Source: Diabrotica undecimpunctata (lineage: Eukaryota; Arthropoda; Insecta; Coleoptera; Chrysomelidae). Taken from it: a DNA stretch of 64,000 nucleotides. Every line of letters begins with the position of its first letter. The first letter of the stretch is position 1. The stretch covers positions 62,982,484-63,046,483 of the forward strand of contig NC_092803.1 in assembly GCF_040954645.1 (NCBI RefSeq), in the 5' to 3' direction. This document shows, piece by piece, positions 1 to 10,603 of the stretch. A program made the position numbers and the translations under genes. The notes under the pieces are model-generated. The model did not search any database. It saw nothing but the letters and a program-made list of their open reading frames with translations, and was not told the origin of the DNA.

Positions 1-274
1 TTGACAGGAACTTTTACATAAACAATTTCGTAATATTTTAAATCATTTCTTGCAACCATAATTCATTATTGTATCTATACTGGGTAACTTTCTATTTTAC
101 AATAACTTGCAGTATTTTGTTATATGCCTTTTTATATTTATTTAATTACTCCTTTCATAGATCGTTTCTTTTTTGCACTTTATGCTGTTATTAAAATTTG
201 TCTTTATTTCTTTGGTGGAAACAATTTTTTTGAGATTATTTACCAATTTGAGCTAGCCCAACAATTTGGGCTAT

Positions 275-833
275 TCATCATCATCAGTGGTGCTACAGCT
301 CTAGTTGAGCCTTGATATTCCCCAGTCTATTTCGCCAGTCGTTTCTGTTCATCGCCAACCGTTGCCAATTTGCCGCGCCAATTTTCCTTGCGTCCTCGTC
401 CACACCGTCCCTCCATCTCAGTCGTGGTCTGCCTCTACTCCTATTTCCCACTGGGACCGATAATAGAGTTCGTCTGGGTGGGTAATTTTCATTTGCTCTT
501 GACACATGTCCAGCCCATCTAAGCCTACCTATTTTTATGAAGGATATTACATCTCTACCATTTACTATTTTTTTATATTTCTCGTACAATTCGAAATTAT
601 ATCGCCTTCTCCAAATACCATTCTCACAGAATGCGCCCATTATTCTTCTTAGTATCTTCCTTTTGAGGACGAGCAGAAGATTTGCGTCTGTTTTGGAGAT
701 GGTCCATGTTTCTGACCCATATGTCAGCACTGGTAGGATGAGTGTTCTATATATTATTAGTTTGGTTTTCTGGCTTAAATTTCTGTTTTTTAGCTGCTTG
801 CTTAGTCCAAATTTGGGCTATTGGTTTTATTAA
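275..833 (-). pseudogene. LINE ORF2 C-terminal fragment
   Basis: Non-LTR retrotransposon remnant. Read on the minus strand, an open frame from about 820 to 305 encodes the region after the reverse transcriptase core: a KTKLIIYRTLILPVLTYGSETW-like thumb, then RRRYNFELY, LRWAGHV and the GRPRLRWRDGVDEDARK tail seen at the ends of many insect LINE ORF2 proteins. The catalytic RT core is missing, so the copy is 5'-truncated. It ends in a CAT/ATG triplet run (278-288) that looks like the simple-repeat 3' tail of the element. The frame continues upstream of the first Met, as expected for a fragment. A different LINE fragment lies beside it beyond position 1113. Clade assignment (RTE- or Jockey-like) is a guess. 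Confidence 0.85.
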
Positions 834-1112
834 TTATTAATTTAAAATAAATAAAGTATAATTATTATAAAAAAAAAATACATAAAGAAAGAAGTAGAAA
901 CAAAACAATTGTCGCCTAACGTGTAAGGCAAAGCAGAAACACCAATAACCAGATAAAGTGTAATGGAAAATATCTATTTTCTTATAGGATTTTTCTAATT
1001 TTTCTATCTCTGCCAAATTTCTACATTTATTTTTAATTTTTATTATTTAAACCTTTTTCGCTTTGACTATCTTTTTTACATAACCAGATATTAGCGATAG
1101 GAAATATCAGTG

Positions 1113-1534
1113 CTCGAACAAGGCGTAATTTTGTGTTTTTTGTGATGTCAGTGTTCTTTCAAATTTTTGTGAGTTTGACTGTTGCCGATCTGGCCATTGT
1201 GATGCGTCGACGAATCTTGTGTTCGCATCCTCCACTGTTAGTAATAACGGAGCCTAAGTAATTAAATTGCCTGACCACTTCGTAACCTGCCATGTTTCTT
1301 ATCTCTACTTAGTTGTTTCTGATTCTATCAATGATCATCACTTTGGTTTTCTGCATATTTATTTTCAAAGCATATTCCGTACTTACCGTGCGTAACCTAT
1401 TTATAATTTGTTCCAGTTCTTCTAGTGATGACGCCAATATAACAGTGTCATCAGCATAACCTAGATTTTTAATTTTTCTTTCACCTATGGTTACTCCACG
1501 TTGCCATTTCTCAAAAACTTGACGTATAATGTGT

Positions 1535-1595
<61 letters not shown>

Positions 1596-2250
1596 AATAG
1601 AATAGGGGATATTATGCATCCCTGTCGAACTCCAGAGATTTATTTGAAGTTTTTCGACACCGCATTATTAACTCTCACATTAGCAGTATTATTTACATAT
1701 TGTTTTTGTAATAAATGAATTAGATGTTCTGGCGTATCCATTTCTCTAAGTATATTCCATATTTTATCTAATTTTACGGTATCGAAGACATTTAAATTGT
1801 CATCAAAGCATAAATATGTTTCTATGTTAAACTCTCGAGATTTTTCGATAATTTAACGAATATTTTTCTCTTATATAATTTATATAAGAGATTTTATATA
1901 ATTTATATATAATTTTTCTCTTGTTCTTCTACCTGGGACCGATCTGCATTATTCTTGGGGAATTAGTGGTAAGAGAATTGATTTTAGTCTTTCATTGATG
2001 ATGGCTAGAAGTACTTTGCTCGCGTGTGATACCAATGCAAGTGTACGGTAATAACTGCAATCTGTCGGTGAACCTTTTTTATATAAAATATGGAAATAAA
2101 CGTTAGTTTACCCCAGTCATTTTGCCACTTTTCGGTATTCCAGATCTCATTGCAAATTCTAAGAAATACATTCGTCCCTAATTGTCCCATTTCTTTGAGT
2201 GTGTTAGCTGCTATTCCTGTTTTTAATTGTCGTCTCAATTTCTGATATCA
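1113..2250 (-). pseudogene. LINE reverse transcriptase fragment split by a TA microsatellite
   Basis: Minus-strand RT of a second LINE family. In coding order: a TGIAANTLKEMGQLGT / WNTEKWQNDWGK block (2238-2100), a YLCFDDNLNVFDTVK block (about 1810-1750), GVRQGCIISPILF (about 1630-1595), then KNLGYADDTVILAS with the intact catalytic YADD box at 1447-1458, then ARSATVKLTKI. Frames change several times and stops are present, so it is dead. A (TA)n run at 1539-1593 sits between the GVRQG and YADD blocks, where a functional copy has unbroken coding sequence. The distal tail is missing near 1113. This is the only LINE YADD box in the window that keeps both aspartates. Confidence 0.85.
1539..1593. 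repeat. (TA)n microsatellite
   Basis: Uninterrupted TA dinucleotides inside the LINE RT pseudogene. It is one of about eleven such runs in the window. Confidence 0.97.
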
Positions 2251-2384
2251 ATATTTGAGGTTCTGTTATATCAAATTATTATAATTTAGAAATAGCACGA
2301 AAAACAAATTTAAAATCTTTAAACCCATTTTTCTTAAGACTACATTTTAGCATTTAATCCGCTATTACATAACGTGGTCCAATT

Positions 2385-2530
2385 ACCCTAACATCCTTTC
2401 TGTTGAAAATGATGGAAAGGCTATGCTAGAGGTATATAAGGAATGAAGTTCTGGTCCATAACCCACTTCACCCAAATCAGCATGCATATACTTCGGAAAG
2501 ATCTACTGACAAGTTTTATACTTTGATAGA
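2385..2530 (+). pseudogene. LINE RT fragment (N-terminal RT motifs)
   Basis: Plus-strand translation gives a GPITLTSFLLKMMERL block followed by RYIRNEVLVHNPLHPNQHAYTSERSTDKF. This is the RPISLTSFLLK...LHPNQHAYQ.GKST region that begins the RT domain of Jockey/R1-type LINEs. An in-frame stop follows MERLC. Nothing recognisable follows 2530. Its left edge meets a roughly 30-bp sequence (2355-2385) that recurs beside another LINE fragment at 4197-4226. Confidence 0.7.
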
Positions 2531-2794
2531 GTTTTGCAAATATAAAAAACTCTAACATAATTTTTAAATTTTTTAAAAATAACTTATATTTTAAAAGTTA
2601 TTCGATCAAATCTCGCCTAATTCGTTAATGATTTTTTTTAAGATATGTATGATTTAAGATCGAAATATCGGAGTTAAAGACATATTTGGCACTTAATCTG
2701 ATGTTTCAAAATAAAAAATACGTGTTATAATATTGTTTTAATAAATTCTTAGCTTTAATACATATAAAAAGTTATATCGTTTACAGAAAATACT

Positions 2795-3163
2795 ATGATA
2801 GGTCTTCAATATCGAAGTCTAATGATCCATTAAAGCTGTCAATATCATCTTGAATGCCTTCATTCCCTACGATGTTTTCGTAGAATTGTTTGGCATCCAA
2901 TGGAATAAGTTCCATTAACGATATTATGTCATTAAGCTTTAGAATAGAGACAGGTTTGCCATTAGGTCACAAAATTTGCAGTTTGGAGGAATATAAAAAT
3001 TCTGTAAATTTTTGCTGAAATATATTTTAAACGGATTTTCTACCATGAGGAGTATTTCTTTAGTTTGAAGGCTGTTAATGGAATTCCCATTTATATTTTT
3101 CTTTTTATTTACAATATGTTTTAAAATATCGCAAACTCCTTTGAACTCTTCTTTTATTACCAT
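2795..3163 (-). pseudogene. Unidentified degraded coding segment
   Basis: Two adjoining minus-strand stretches in different frames look protein-like: a 74-codon Lys/Asn-rich stretch (3163-2939) and, one frame over, a stretch ending near 2795 with ILKLNDIISLMELIPLDAKQ and an acidic C-terminus closing at a stop. I do not recognise the family; a transposase tail is possible. The frameshift near 2945 suggests decay. Codon use is as AT-rich as the surroundings, so a chance ORF cannot be excluded. Confidence 0.3.
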
Positions 3164-3182
3164 TTGAACTATTAATTTGTTT

Positions 3183-3227
3183 CGCTGTCCCCTTATTTGT
3201 TAATATTATTTGTTAATAAGGGGACAG
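3183..3227. repeat. Perfect 15-bp-arm hairpin
   Basis: CGCTGTCCCCTTATT and its exact reverse complement AATAAGGGGACAGCG face each other across about 15 bases. It lies directly upstream of a LINE 3' fragment and may be a relic of an element end. Confidence 0.8.
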
Positions 3228-3234
3228 CGGTGTG

Positions 3235-3370
3235 AACTGCTAAGACACAGGGAAAGATAAGAGAAGGAAGGAGCACAGGAAGAAGAAGAGCGTCCTGGTT
3301 GAAGAATTTAAGGGACTGGTTCAAATTTACCTAGTTCTATAAAACTAGAGTAAAGATGGTGATGATGATA
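3235..3370 (+). pseudogene. LINE ORF2 extreme C-terminus and 3' tail
   Basis: Plus-strand GKIRGRRSTGRRRASWLKN followed by LRDWFKF matches the conserved end of a LINE ORF2 (GRR..SWLKNLR.WF). A stop follows, and the fragment ends with ATGATGATGATA, a simple-repeat tail of the kind seen at 275. A related tail occurs at 42318-42515. Confidence 0.65.
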
Positions 3371-4224
3371 TTCAACCTCCGATTAGGAGACAACACTTAA
3401 AGAAAAAGATATCTTAAATGGACTCAGTGTATAAATGTTATTATATAATATGTAACACCGGCTCTGGTATTAAATTTTCATTATTTTCTAAGAAAAAAGA
3501 AACTGCACTATTTTCTATAGCTGTACACATCAGTTTGTAACTTCTAGAATTTTTATACATTAGGCTTAGATTATTAATTTTGATGGAATAATATAATAAA
3601 TCTAATTTAATTTCATTATGCACTTGTAACCTGGCAAAAAATGACAACACTATTATCGTTAGGTGGTTGACGACTGATGCACAATACCCAATGATCCATT
3701 AAGTGCTTGAACTTTGTTTTAAAATAACGAATTATCCGACGAACGATGTCGCGTAATTCGATTTCTTGAAAGCTAGATAATAAATATGTTGTGTTTTGTA
3801 ATGAAGAATTAACCGACTATTTGTGGCGTTTGATTCATTATTACACTTAAAAGATAAGGATTTTTGTTTTTGACAATGGATTATATACTAATATTAGCTC
3901 TTGATTTGATATTCCAGTTTTTGTTGTAAGAGTTTTTAATTCTGTAAAATCAACTTGGCTTTTAATTACATATTACAAATCTTAATGTGAGATTTTTCTT
4001 AATAAAATAACCAATGTCGCTAAATACAGGTTCTTAAAAACCGCTTTATTTTGTACTTTTTTACAATAAACATATTTTTATACATAGATTTGTACTTGTA
4101 TTTTGTACTTTTTTACAATAAACATATTTTTATACATAGATTTGTACCCTATCTGCTAGATGGCACCATTATCTCGATTTTGAATTTTTGGCGCTTAATC
4201 CGTTATTACCTAACGCGGTCCAAT

Positions 4225-4390
4225 TGGTCGGAAAGCCTTTGGTAGGGTGTAGTCCATCCTACCTGGTTTTGGTATGAAGACCACACGTACCTCTCTCCAC
4301 TTCCTAGGAATATATCTCAGAGCCAAAGAGGCTCTGAATATTTCCACGAGGTGCGGCAGAGTGGCCGTGGGTTCGCTTATGTCAGCACCA
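4225..4390 (-). pseudogene. LINE RT fragment (Jockey/R1-like)
   Basis: Minus-strand translation gives PTATLPHLVEIFRASLALRY, then IPRKWREVRVVFIPKPG and PKAFRP. These are RT motifs 0-1 of Jockey/R1-type LINEs (W.....FIPKPGK.......RPISL). It is truncated on both sides. The left edge again abuts the recurring sequence ending GCGGTCCAATT. Confidence 0.75.
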
Positions 4391-4394
4391 GTGG

Positions 4395-5095
4395 AAAACT
4401 AAGTAATGGAAATATTAGAAATAACAGTCATCTCTAAATTGAACTACAACATACATTTCTACAAACGATATGTTGATGACTGCTTACTTTGCATTCCATA
4501 TCATGAAATCGATCATACTCTTCAAATGTTCAATAATTTTCATAATAACATTTAATTTACTTATGAGCTAGGTGAAAACAATAAAATTACTTCTTCATTT
4601 AAGTTTAAGAGTATAACATTAATCAAATGATAACAACCAATTGGTTTGCAAAAGTTGTTTGGTCCAGAAGATATCTAATTTTTATTACCAAAGCACCCGT
4701 ACCCCATAAAATAAGTGTTGTATTCAGTCTCACTGACAGAGCAATTAAGCTATCTAGACCACAATACCATCTCGCAAACCTGAGAAAAGGTAAAGGTATC
4801 TTAGAAAAATATAATTATCCGCCAGAATTTTACAACAATCTTATTAAAAAAAGAAGTTGTATTAACAAAGATCAATCTAATTCCAATACCAATCCAAAAC
4901 AAACCCAAACCATACCTAGAAATAATAATAATAATTCCATTAAATCAAACAAACACTTATATCCTTACCACACATTATTGTTTTTTCTGAACAAATGTCG
5001 AAAATGTTGGCTAAATATGATACTAATGTTGGACATAAATAATCAAAAACAAACTTTAAACCCAAGGTTAATAAATATCATCAATCAAATGTTAC
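4395..5095 (+). pseudogene. Penelope-like element reverse transcriptase (5' part of split PLE A)
   Basis: The plus strand encodes a Penelope-type RT: NYNIHFYKRYVDDCLLCIP with the catalytic YVDD at 4469-4480, a MFNNFH block, then NWFAKVVWSRRYLIF, SHKI-like and AIKLS...KYH motifs, and ILEKYNYP, in the order seen in PLE RTs. A stop in FNNFHNNI* and frameshifts make it a pseudogene. Its downstream GIY-YIG nuclease is at 7120-7318, moved away by the mariner insertion at 5096-7119. Upstream RT motifs are missing, so the copy is 5'-truncated at about 4390. Confidence 0.85.
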
Positions 5096-7119
5096 ACCAT
5101 GCGGTCCATATGTATGGAATAAATTCATTTTTGGTGTTATTATGTACTATCTGAAAAAAAAAATTTAAACAGGTCGATTTTCATTCTTAAATTGACAATT
5201 TACAGTATGAAAATATCATCCCCTTCCAGCACCCCCTTTGAATTATAAGCACCCCCTCCAAAATTTTCATTAACAAAGGAGGTCGTGTGACACCTTATTA
5301 GAAAGGGATTTTAGTCCTCTGTTCAGAAATATAAAGGTTTTTAAGTTTGGTGCAATGATAACTAAGAAAATTGATTTTTAAGATGTAAAATTTTGAGAAT
5401 GTCTTTATCACAAAACTTTAGGTTGAATGAAAATAATAATGTCACATAATATTTAGAATGTAGTTTTCAATGTAATTTTCCATTAAATTTAATGTTCAAA
5501 ATAACCACTCTTCACTTTTTGACAACAGCCGAGACGATTTTGGAATTCTTGCACAACATTTTGTACGACCTCGGGGGTTATTTTGTTAATTTCTTCCGGT
5601 ATCCCAACTTTTAAATCAGCGATACTGTTTGGTCTATTAAAATATACATTAGATTTTAAATAACCCCATAAGACGTAATCGAGAGGAGTGTCAAATCGGG
5701 GATCTAGCCGGCCATTCGATCGTTCCATATCTTCCAATCCACCTATTGGGAAAAACCTCGTTTAAATAATTTCTAACTTTACGTGCAAAATGCGGAAGAG
5801 CTCTGTCTTGTTGGTATTAAATAGATCGATCTATATCATTTGGATGATTGACATCAGGAAAAAATCTTCGTAATGTAGGCACTAAAAAGTTAATCAAAAA
5901 ATCTAGATAAACCTCACCATCAACTGTGCCCTCAAAAAAATAAGGACCAATAATTTTATTCTTAATGATACCAACCCAAATGTTATTTTTTTTTATATTG
6001 CGTGAGTCTCACACACCCAGTGAGGATTATCTCTGAGTTTGTTAACCGTTCCGTCCTATTTTGTTTATGAACTGCAAATCTGCGTTCATCCTGCCCATCA
6101 TCATTTCACAGAATTCTTGCCTTCCATCGGGATCTTTTCCATTTAACTCTTGAACCAACTGAACTTTGTAAGGGTGGTATTTTTCCTTATGCAAAACTCT
6201 CAAAATAAATTATTTACTTAAATCAATGACGGCGGCCAGTTTTCGATTTATCCTATGCGGATTTTCCTCAATCTCTAGAAGTACATCTACCTTTTTTTCA
6301 TCAGTAAATTTAACATTTCTACCTGGTTTTTCAATATTTTTTACATGTCCAGTATAACGAAACTTTTTTCAATTTTTCTAACTGTAGATTGCGAAACTTG
6401 TTGACCAGGGTATATATTATTAAACATTTCACAAACCTCATTTTGAGTGCTTGTTTTATTACCAAAACCAATTATAATTAAAATTTCTACTCTTTTAGTC
6501 TCGGACAAATGAGCCATAATTAAATTTAATAGGCGCACAAATATTATACTGACGTCTTTTAGTAACTTTAAATACCTAAATGACAGCAGCCTACTAGATT
6601 CATATCAATTGTTTATTTGGCTTTTTGACTAATATTTTATTATTTTCAAAGTTTTTTCCCTAATGTTTAGCAGAACAGATACGAAAATACCTGATTATTT
6701 CTAAAGTATATTTTAATAGACCAGGCAATACTGCTGATTTAAAAGTTATGACAACGGAAGAATCTAACAAAATAACCCCAGAGGTCATACAAAATATTGT
6801 ACGAGAATTCCAAAATCGTCTCGATTATTGTCAAGAAGTGAATAATGGTGCTCAAGTTGGACGTAACTTAACGAGTTAATCGTAAAAATCAATTTTCTCA
6901 GTTATGATTGCACAAACTCAAAAGGTGCCACCCGACCCCCTTTTTTATTTAAAATTTTCGAGGTGGTGCTTATAATTCAAAGGGGGTGTTGGAAGGGGAT
7001 AATATTTTCATACTGTATATTGTCAATTTAAGAATAAAAATCGATTTGTTTCAGGTTTTTTCAGATAGTACATAATAACGCTAAAAATGAATTTATTCCA
7101 TACATATGGACCGCATGGT
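5096..7119. mobile_element. Fold-back Tc1/mariner-type element inserted in PLE A
   Basis: The ends, starting ACCATGCGGTCC at 5096 and its complement ending 7119, are inverted repeats. Similarity continues inward through several hundred bases: about 550 bp on the left and 425 bp on the right, with a gap of about 80-100 bp. Both arms include the 3' end of the same mariner-like transposase: minus strand on the left (5489-5645), plus strand on the right (about 6690-6890, translating as VYFNRPGNTADLKV...NKITPEVIQN). So this is one nearly complete element carrying an inverted 3' segment of a second copy. The expected TA target duplication is not evident at the junctions. It lies between the RT and GIY-YIG coding parts of PLE A. 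Confidence 0.8.
5489..6517 (-). pseudogene. mariner-like transposase pseudogene
   Basis: Minus-strand transposase of the IS630/Tc1/mariner superfamily. The probable start is the Met of MAHLSETKRVEILIIIGFGN at 6517, an N-terminal helix-turn-helix region followed by TVRKIEKSF. The middle reads GRNVKFTDEKKVDVLLEIEE, then NIWVGIIKNKIIGPYFFEGT, QQDRALPHFARKVRNYLNE (second catalytic Asp), TPLDYVLWGYLKS and a C-terminal NKITPEVVQNVVQEFQNR. The segment expected to hold the first catalytic Asp (the FSDE box) is shortened, and a frameshift falls at the third (RSPD) box. The enzyme is therefore dead. Confidence 0.85.
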
Positions 7120-7420
7120 ATATAAAATAAATTGTAAGGACTGTTATTCAACATATATTTTGCAAACACACAAATACATGCAGAAAAGGATTGTTGCACA
7201 CAAAAATAGTGTACAAACCAACAGATTAAACACAAAATTCAAACATTCCTGTTTGAAAATGGCCTACAGATTTTGGAAAAAGAACAAAATTGCAACAACA
7301 GATGCATGTTGGAGATGATACATATGAAAAAAAGATCTAAATGCTACCAATAATACGACGACATCAAAGATATTTCCAATAGGTATTATAATTTAATAAA
7401 CTGAGTTCTTTTTAAATACA
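7120..7420 (+). pseudogene. PLE A GIY-YIG endonuclease domain (3' part of split element)
   Basis: Plus-strand VYKINCKDCYSTYILQT, HKYMQKRIVAHKNSVQT and KHSCLKMAYRFWKKNK match the GIY-YIG nuclease at the C-terminus of Penelope-like elements (VYKI.C.dC...YIGqT......R..EH). The catalytic YIG is altered to YIL, so the nuclease is probably inactive. It joins in sense to the RT at 4395-5095 across the mariner insertion. The non-coding tail with a hammerhead ribozyme lies downstream. Confidence 0.85.
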
Positions 7421-7691
7421 CCATAGCGGATATATTAAGATACTACTCTTTACCGCTCGTATTTTCAGATACTTGTCAGATGTCATCTGTTAATGTCAGA
7501 TACCAATTTTTCAATCCATGTTAAACTTCCAAAGAGTGTTAACATGAAATATAAATTTATATTGTAATAAATCCGTAAAATAGTTTCGAAACACAATGAG
7601 ATGTCGCTATTGCGTCCATATCGAAGGCATTTTAGTGTTGCTTCTTAAAGACAGAAAAGATTTATTTTTCACGTTGAGAAAGCCTATGAAT

Positions 7692-7737
7692 ATCTGTTCT
7701 GATGAGCCCTATTAGGGCGAAATACGTATAAACAGAT
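7692..7737 (+). ncRNA. Hammerhead ribozyme in the PLE A tail
   Basis: Core CUGAUGA begins at 7699. Stem II is GCCCU/AGGGC with loop AUU, then GAAA. Stem III is the palindrome AUACGUAU and the cleavage triplet is AUA. Stem I pairs AUCUGUU with AACAGAU (7 bp, perfect). All invariant core bases are present. Hammerheads with very short stem III are established in PLEs, and the position 3' of a GIY-YIG domain fits. Confidence 0.85.
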
Positions 7738-7759
7738 ACATAGACACTTTGTACGTGAA

Positions 7760-9222
7760 ATCGAATCTTGACTGTCTTTTTCATTTTATATTGTAATGTT
7801 TATAAAATAAAGTGCTTATTGAAAATGGCAAATAGCCGAAACTTTTAAGCAATAATTAGGTATTTTTATTTACAGGAGACCGATAATCCCAGGAAATAAA
7901 AAAGTTTCTACATAATATAATTACGTCTGTTAAGGTCATATTTTTTTAAAGATATAGTAAACCTCTAATCGATATATTTCAATATAAATATTTGAGATTT
8001 AGCAATGTATTTGTGCTAACTACTAAGCGCTTCTCAAGTTTCATGTGTCAAACAAATAATGAAATATATATTTGAATAAAATGATGAATAAAATGGTATA
8101 CATAAACTCAAATAAATGTATTTTTAATAATGTTTGATACAAAATGCTTTATCTCTGAATATAATCAACATAAAATAATAATGCATTTTCGCAATATACG
8201 AATACAGTGCATAATTGCATAAAAAAATTAATATATGTAAAAAGATCATTACTTAGTTACTATATTATTATTTACTTATGTAGAGTTTAGTGTAGGTATC
8301 CGAATGTTCTACGTTCGTCTTTTATCTTCGTATTTTACCTGTAACAAAAAAACATCTCTTAATTATCATTTTTAGTATATTATAATTTTAAATAATTTAT
8401 TTAACAATGCAAATTTTAATCAACGAAATAGGATTTGGCAACTCCGAAGCGAAAATTTGGCAAACTTTATTAATCAAACTATAAATCTCATTTTCCTATA
8501 ATGCATGAACACTAATTCAGCTGGATCATGTGTTACACACACATAAAACAAAGTATAAACCGGGTATAGCTGTTTAATTTAGATTACACAGACAATGAAA
8601 TAAAATCGGCGGCCCAACAACGGTATGAAATATGTTTTTGAAGCACCTAGTTGTGCAAAACAGTTGAAATAGGACTTGATTGAAAATTCATACGATGACA
8701 TATCCTATCCAGCACACAAGCAACAAATGAATTTCAGGTAGCGAGCAAACAAAAAATGTGTACTGCGAAATTAGTAATTTATAACCGATGAGAAGATTGA
8801 AAAACTGGACTAACATCACTGGATGTTTCCCGGATATATTAAAAATAATAATAAAACGGAAATGCATTCAGTTTTTTATATCGATTATTCGTTTATTACT
8901 TAACTTGATGAAAATCAATTAATATGCTGTATGTGGCAAAATGAAACGATTACAATAATTATATCGTATCTGATTAACTCTTTTACCATAGAATCTTTTA
9001 TAAAGTAGTGAACTTGTTCTATAAATTAATAAATAATAGTAGTGATATATCAGAAGTATTAGTAAATTTTTGAAGTTATACTTCTATACGCACGCTCCAC
9101 ATTGAAAATTTGTATGGGAGTGAATCTGTGAAATCATTACATATGTAAGATAATGAGTAAGAGAGAGACAGAAGATATATTTTCTCTCTATTCCTCTCTC
9201 GAATATAAAAATGTTCCTTTTG
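7760..9222. other. AT-rich stretch, no feature recognised
   Basis: No ORF above background, no transposon motif and no repeated ends seen. A pyrimidine/purine-biased patch (gagagagacag ... ctctctattcctctctc, 9160-9202) precedes the (TA)n run. Confidence 0.5.
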
Positions 9223-9224
9223 TA

Positions 9225-9301
<77 letters not shown>
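9223..9301. repeat. (TA)n microsatellite
   Basis: Near-pure TA repeat flanking the left side of the 688-bp palindrome, separated from it by about 32 bp. Confidence 0.97.
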
Positions 9302-9303
<2 letters not shown>

Positions 9304-9399
9304 GAACCAGAAGTATTTGCTGACAACGTAAGGAAGTAAACGTTAAATAGTGGGTTTGCAGCAATAAAAAATGAAACGAATACTCTTTTAAATTTTTAT

Positions 9400-9438
9400 T
9401 CCAAGCTTTCGGACATTGGTTATGTCCTTCATCAGGGA
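9400..9438 (-). ncRNA. Hammerhead-like ribozyme, left palindrome arm
   Basis: Minus-strand copy of the motif at 9917-9955: CUGAUGA, stem II GGACAU/AUGUCC, GAAA, palindromic stem III AGCU, NUH = CUU, stem I UCC/GGA. Confidence 0.7.
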
Positions 9439-9916
9439 GCTACAAATGTAATTAATAAATTGTTGGCGTTGGTATAATTAATTAAAAATTGTTTCTACTT
9501 ACAAACTTAATGAGGTTGTATCAAAGAAGATGTATTATGTTGATAAAATTTATCATAGTCTCTCATCTATTTTAATATATAAAAACTATTTTTATGTTTA
9601 AAAATTTTAAAAAAATTACTGTAAATCCAAAAACACTTAATTATTCTAAATAAATACGTGACATTATTTTGAAAGAATTTTGTCAAAATAATGTCACATA
9701 TTTATTTAGAATAATTAAGTGTTTTTGGATTTACAGTAATTTTTTTAAAATTTTTAAACATAAAAATAGTTTTTATATATTAAAATAGATGAGAGACTAT
9801 GATAAATTTTATCAACATAATACATCTTCTTTGATACAACCTCATTAAGTTTGTAAGTAGAAACAATTTTTAATTAATTATACCAACGCCAACAATTTAT
9901 TAATTACATTTGTAGC

Positions 9917-9955
9917 TCCCTGATGAAGGACATAACCAATGTCCGAAAGCTTGGA
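9917..9955 (+). ncRNA. Hammerhead-like ribozyme, right palindrome arm
   Basis: CUGAUGA starts at 9920. Stem II is six perfect pairs (GGACAU with AUGUCC), followed by GAAA. Stem III is the palindrome AGCU with cleavage triplet CUU. Stem I has only three certain pairs (UCC/GGA), which is the weak point. Confidence 0.7.
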
Positions 9956-10018
9956 ATAAAAATTTAAAAGAGTATTCGTTTCATTTTTTATTGCTGCAAA
10001 CCCACTATTTAACGTTTA

Positions 10019-10020
<2 letters not shown>

Positions 10021-10104
<84 letters not shown>
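10021..10104. repeat. (TA)n microsatellite
   Basis: Begins exactly where the palindrome ends, so the element inserted in or next to a TA tract. Confidence 0.97.
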
Positions 10105-10110
<6 letters not shown>

Positions 10111-10267
10111 TATATAATAAAATATTTATTAATATTATTATTTATGTGATAGGTTTTGTATTATTTATTAAATGTTTATAATTTATTAGTCTTTTGTATT
10201 TCAAAATAATCTCAAAAAATCACTGTATGACCCAGAACTGTCAATTTTGAAATACGTTTGTGTCATG

Positions 10268-10339
10268 TCCTCGGTAGTATAGTAGTCAGTATCCCCGCTT
10301 GTCACGCGGGAGACTGGGGTTCGATTCCCAGACGGGGAG
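10268..10339 (+). tRNA. tRNA-Asp (GTC)
   Basis: Cloverleaf with acceptor TCCTCGG, A box TAGTATAGTAG, anticodon stem CCCGC/GCGGG around loop TTGTCAC (anticodon GTC at 10301-10303) and B box GGTTCGATTCC at 10318-10328. It closely follows animal nuclear tRNA-Asp. Three unusual pairings weaken it: the last acceptor pair is G-A, and the T stem TGGGG/CCCAG has a T-G and a G-A. It could be a functional variant or an early tRNA pseudogene. No CCA is encoded, as expected for a nuclear gene. Confidence 0.88.
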
Positions 10340-10342
10340 GAC

Positions 10343-10348
10343 TTTTTT
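10343..10348 (+). terminator. Pol III terminator of tRNA-Asp
   Basis: Six T residues begin four bases after the tRNA discriminator base. Confidence 0.8.
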
Positions 10349-10397
10349 ATTAATATTATTACATGGTAAATTAAACATATGCGTAAGTAGAAAAGTT

Positions 10398-10603
10398 ATG
10401 TATATTATTGTCATTTTTAAATACTTATGAATATTGCATTTTAATTTGTATTGTATTATTATATTGAATTATGTTGCACTGTATTGTAGTGTATTTTTTT
10501 ATGTATATTATTGACATTTTTAAATACTTAGGAATATTGCATTTTAATTTGTATTATATTATTATATTGAATTATGGTGCAGTGTATTGTATTGTATTTT
10601 TAT
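10398..10603. repeat. 103-bp tandem duplication
   Basis: ATGTATATTATTG at 10398 and 10501 starts two copies of an AT-rich unit that includes AATATTGCATTTTAATTTGT. The copies differ at a handful of bases. Confidence 0.85.

Larger units (their letters stand above)
9334..10021. repeat. 688-bp near-perfect palindrome with a hammerhead in each arm
   Basis: From AAGTAAACGTTAAATAGTGGG to its reverse complement, two arms of about 339 bp meet at a 10-nt loop (9673-9682). I found one mismatch between the arms (C in ACGTGAC versus its counterpart near 9696). The arms carry oppositely oriented hammerhead motifs and the whole lies between (TA)n tracts. This may be the tail-to-tail terminal repeat of a Penelope-like or retrozyme element. 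A fold-back sequencing or assembly artefact is the main alternative. Confidence 0.95.

Noticed and set aside
275..290. CUGAUGA on the minus strand in the LINE tail
   Set aside because: It is part of a GAT triplet run with no stem II or GAAA following.
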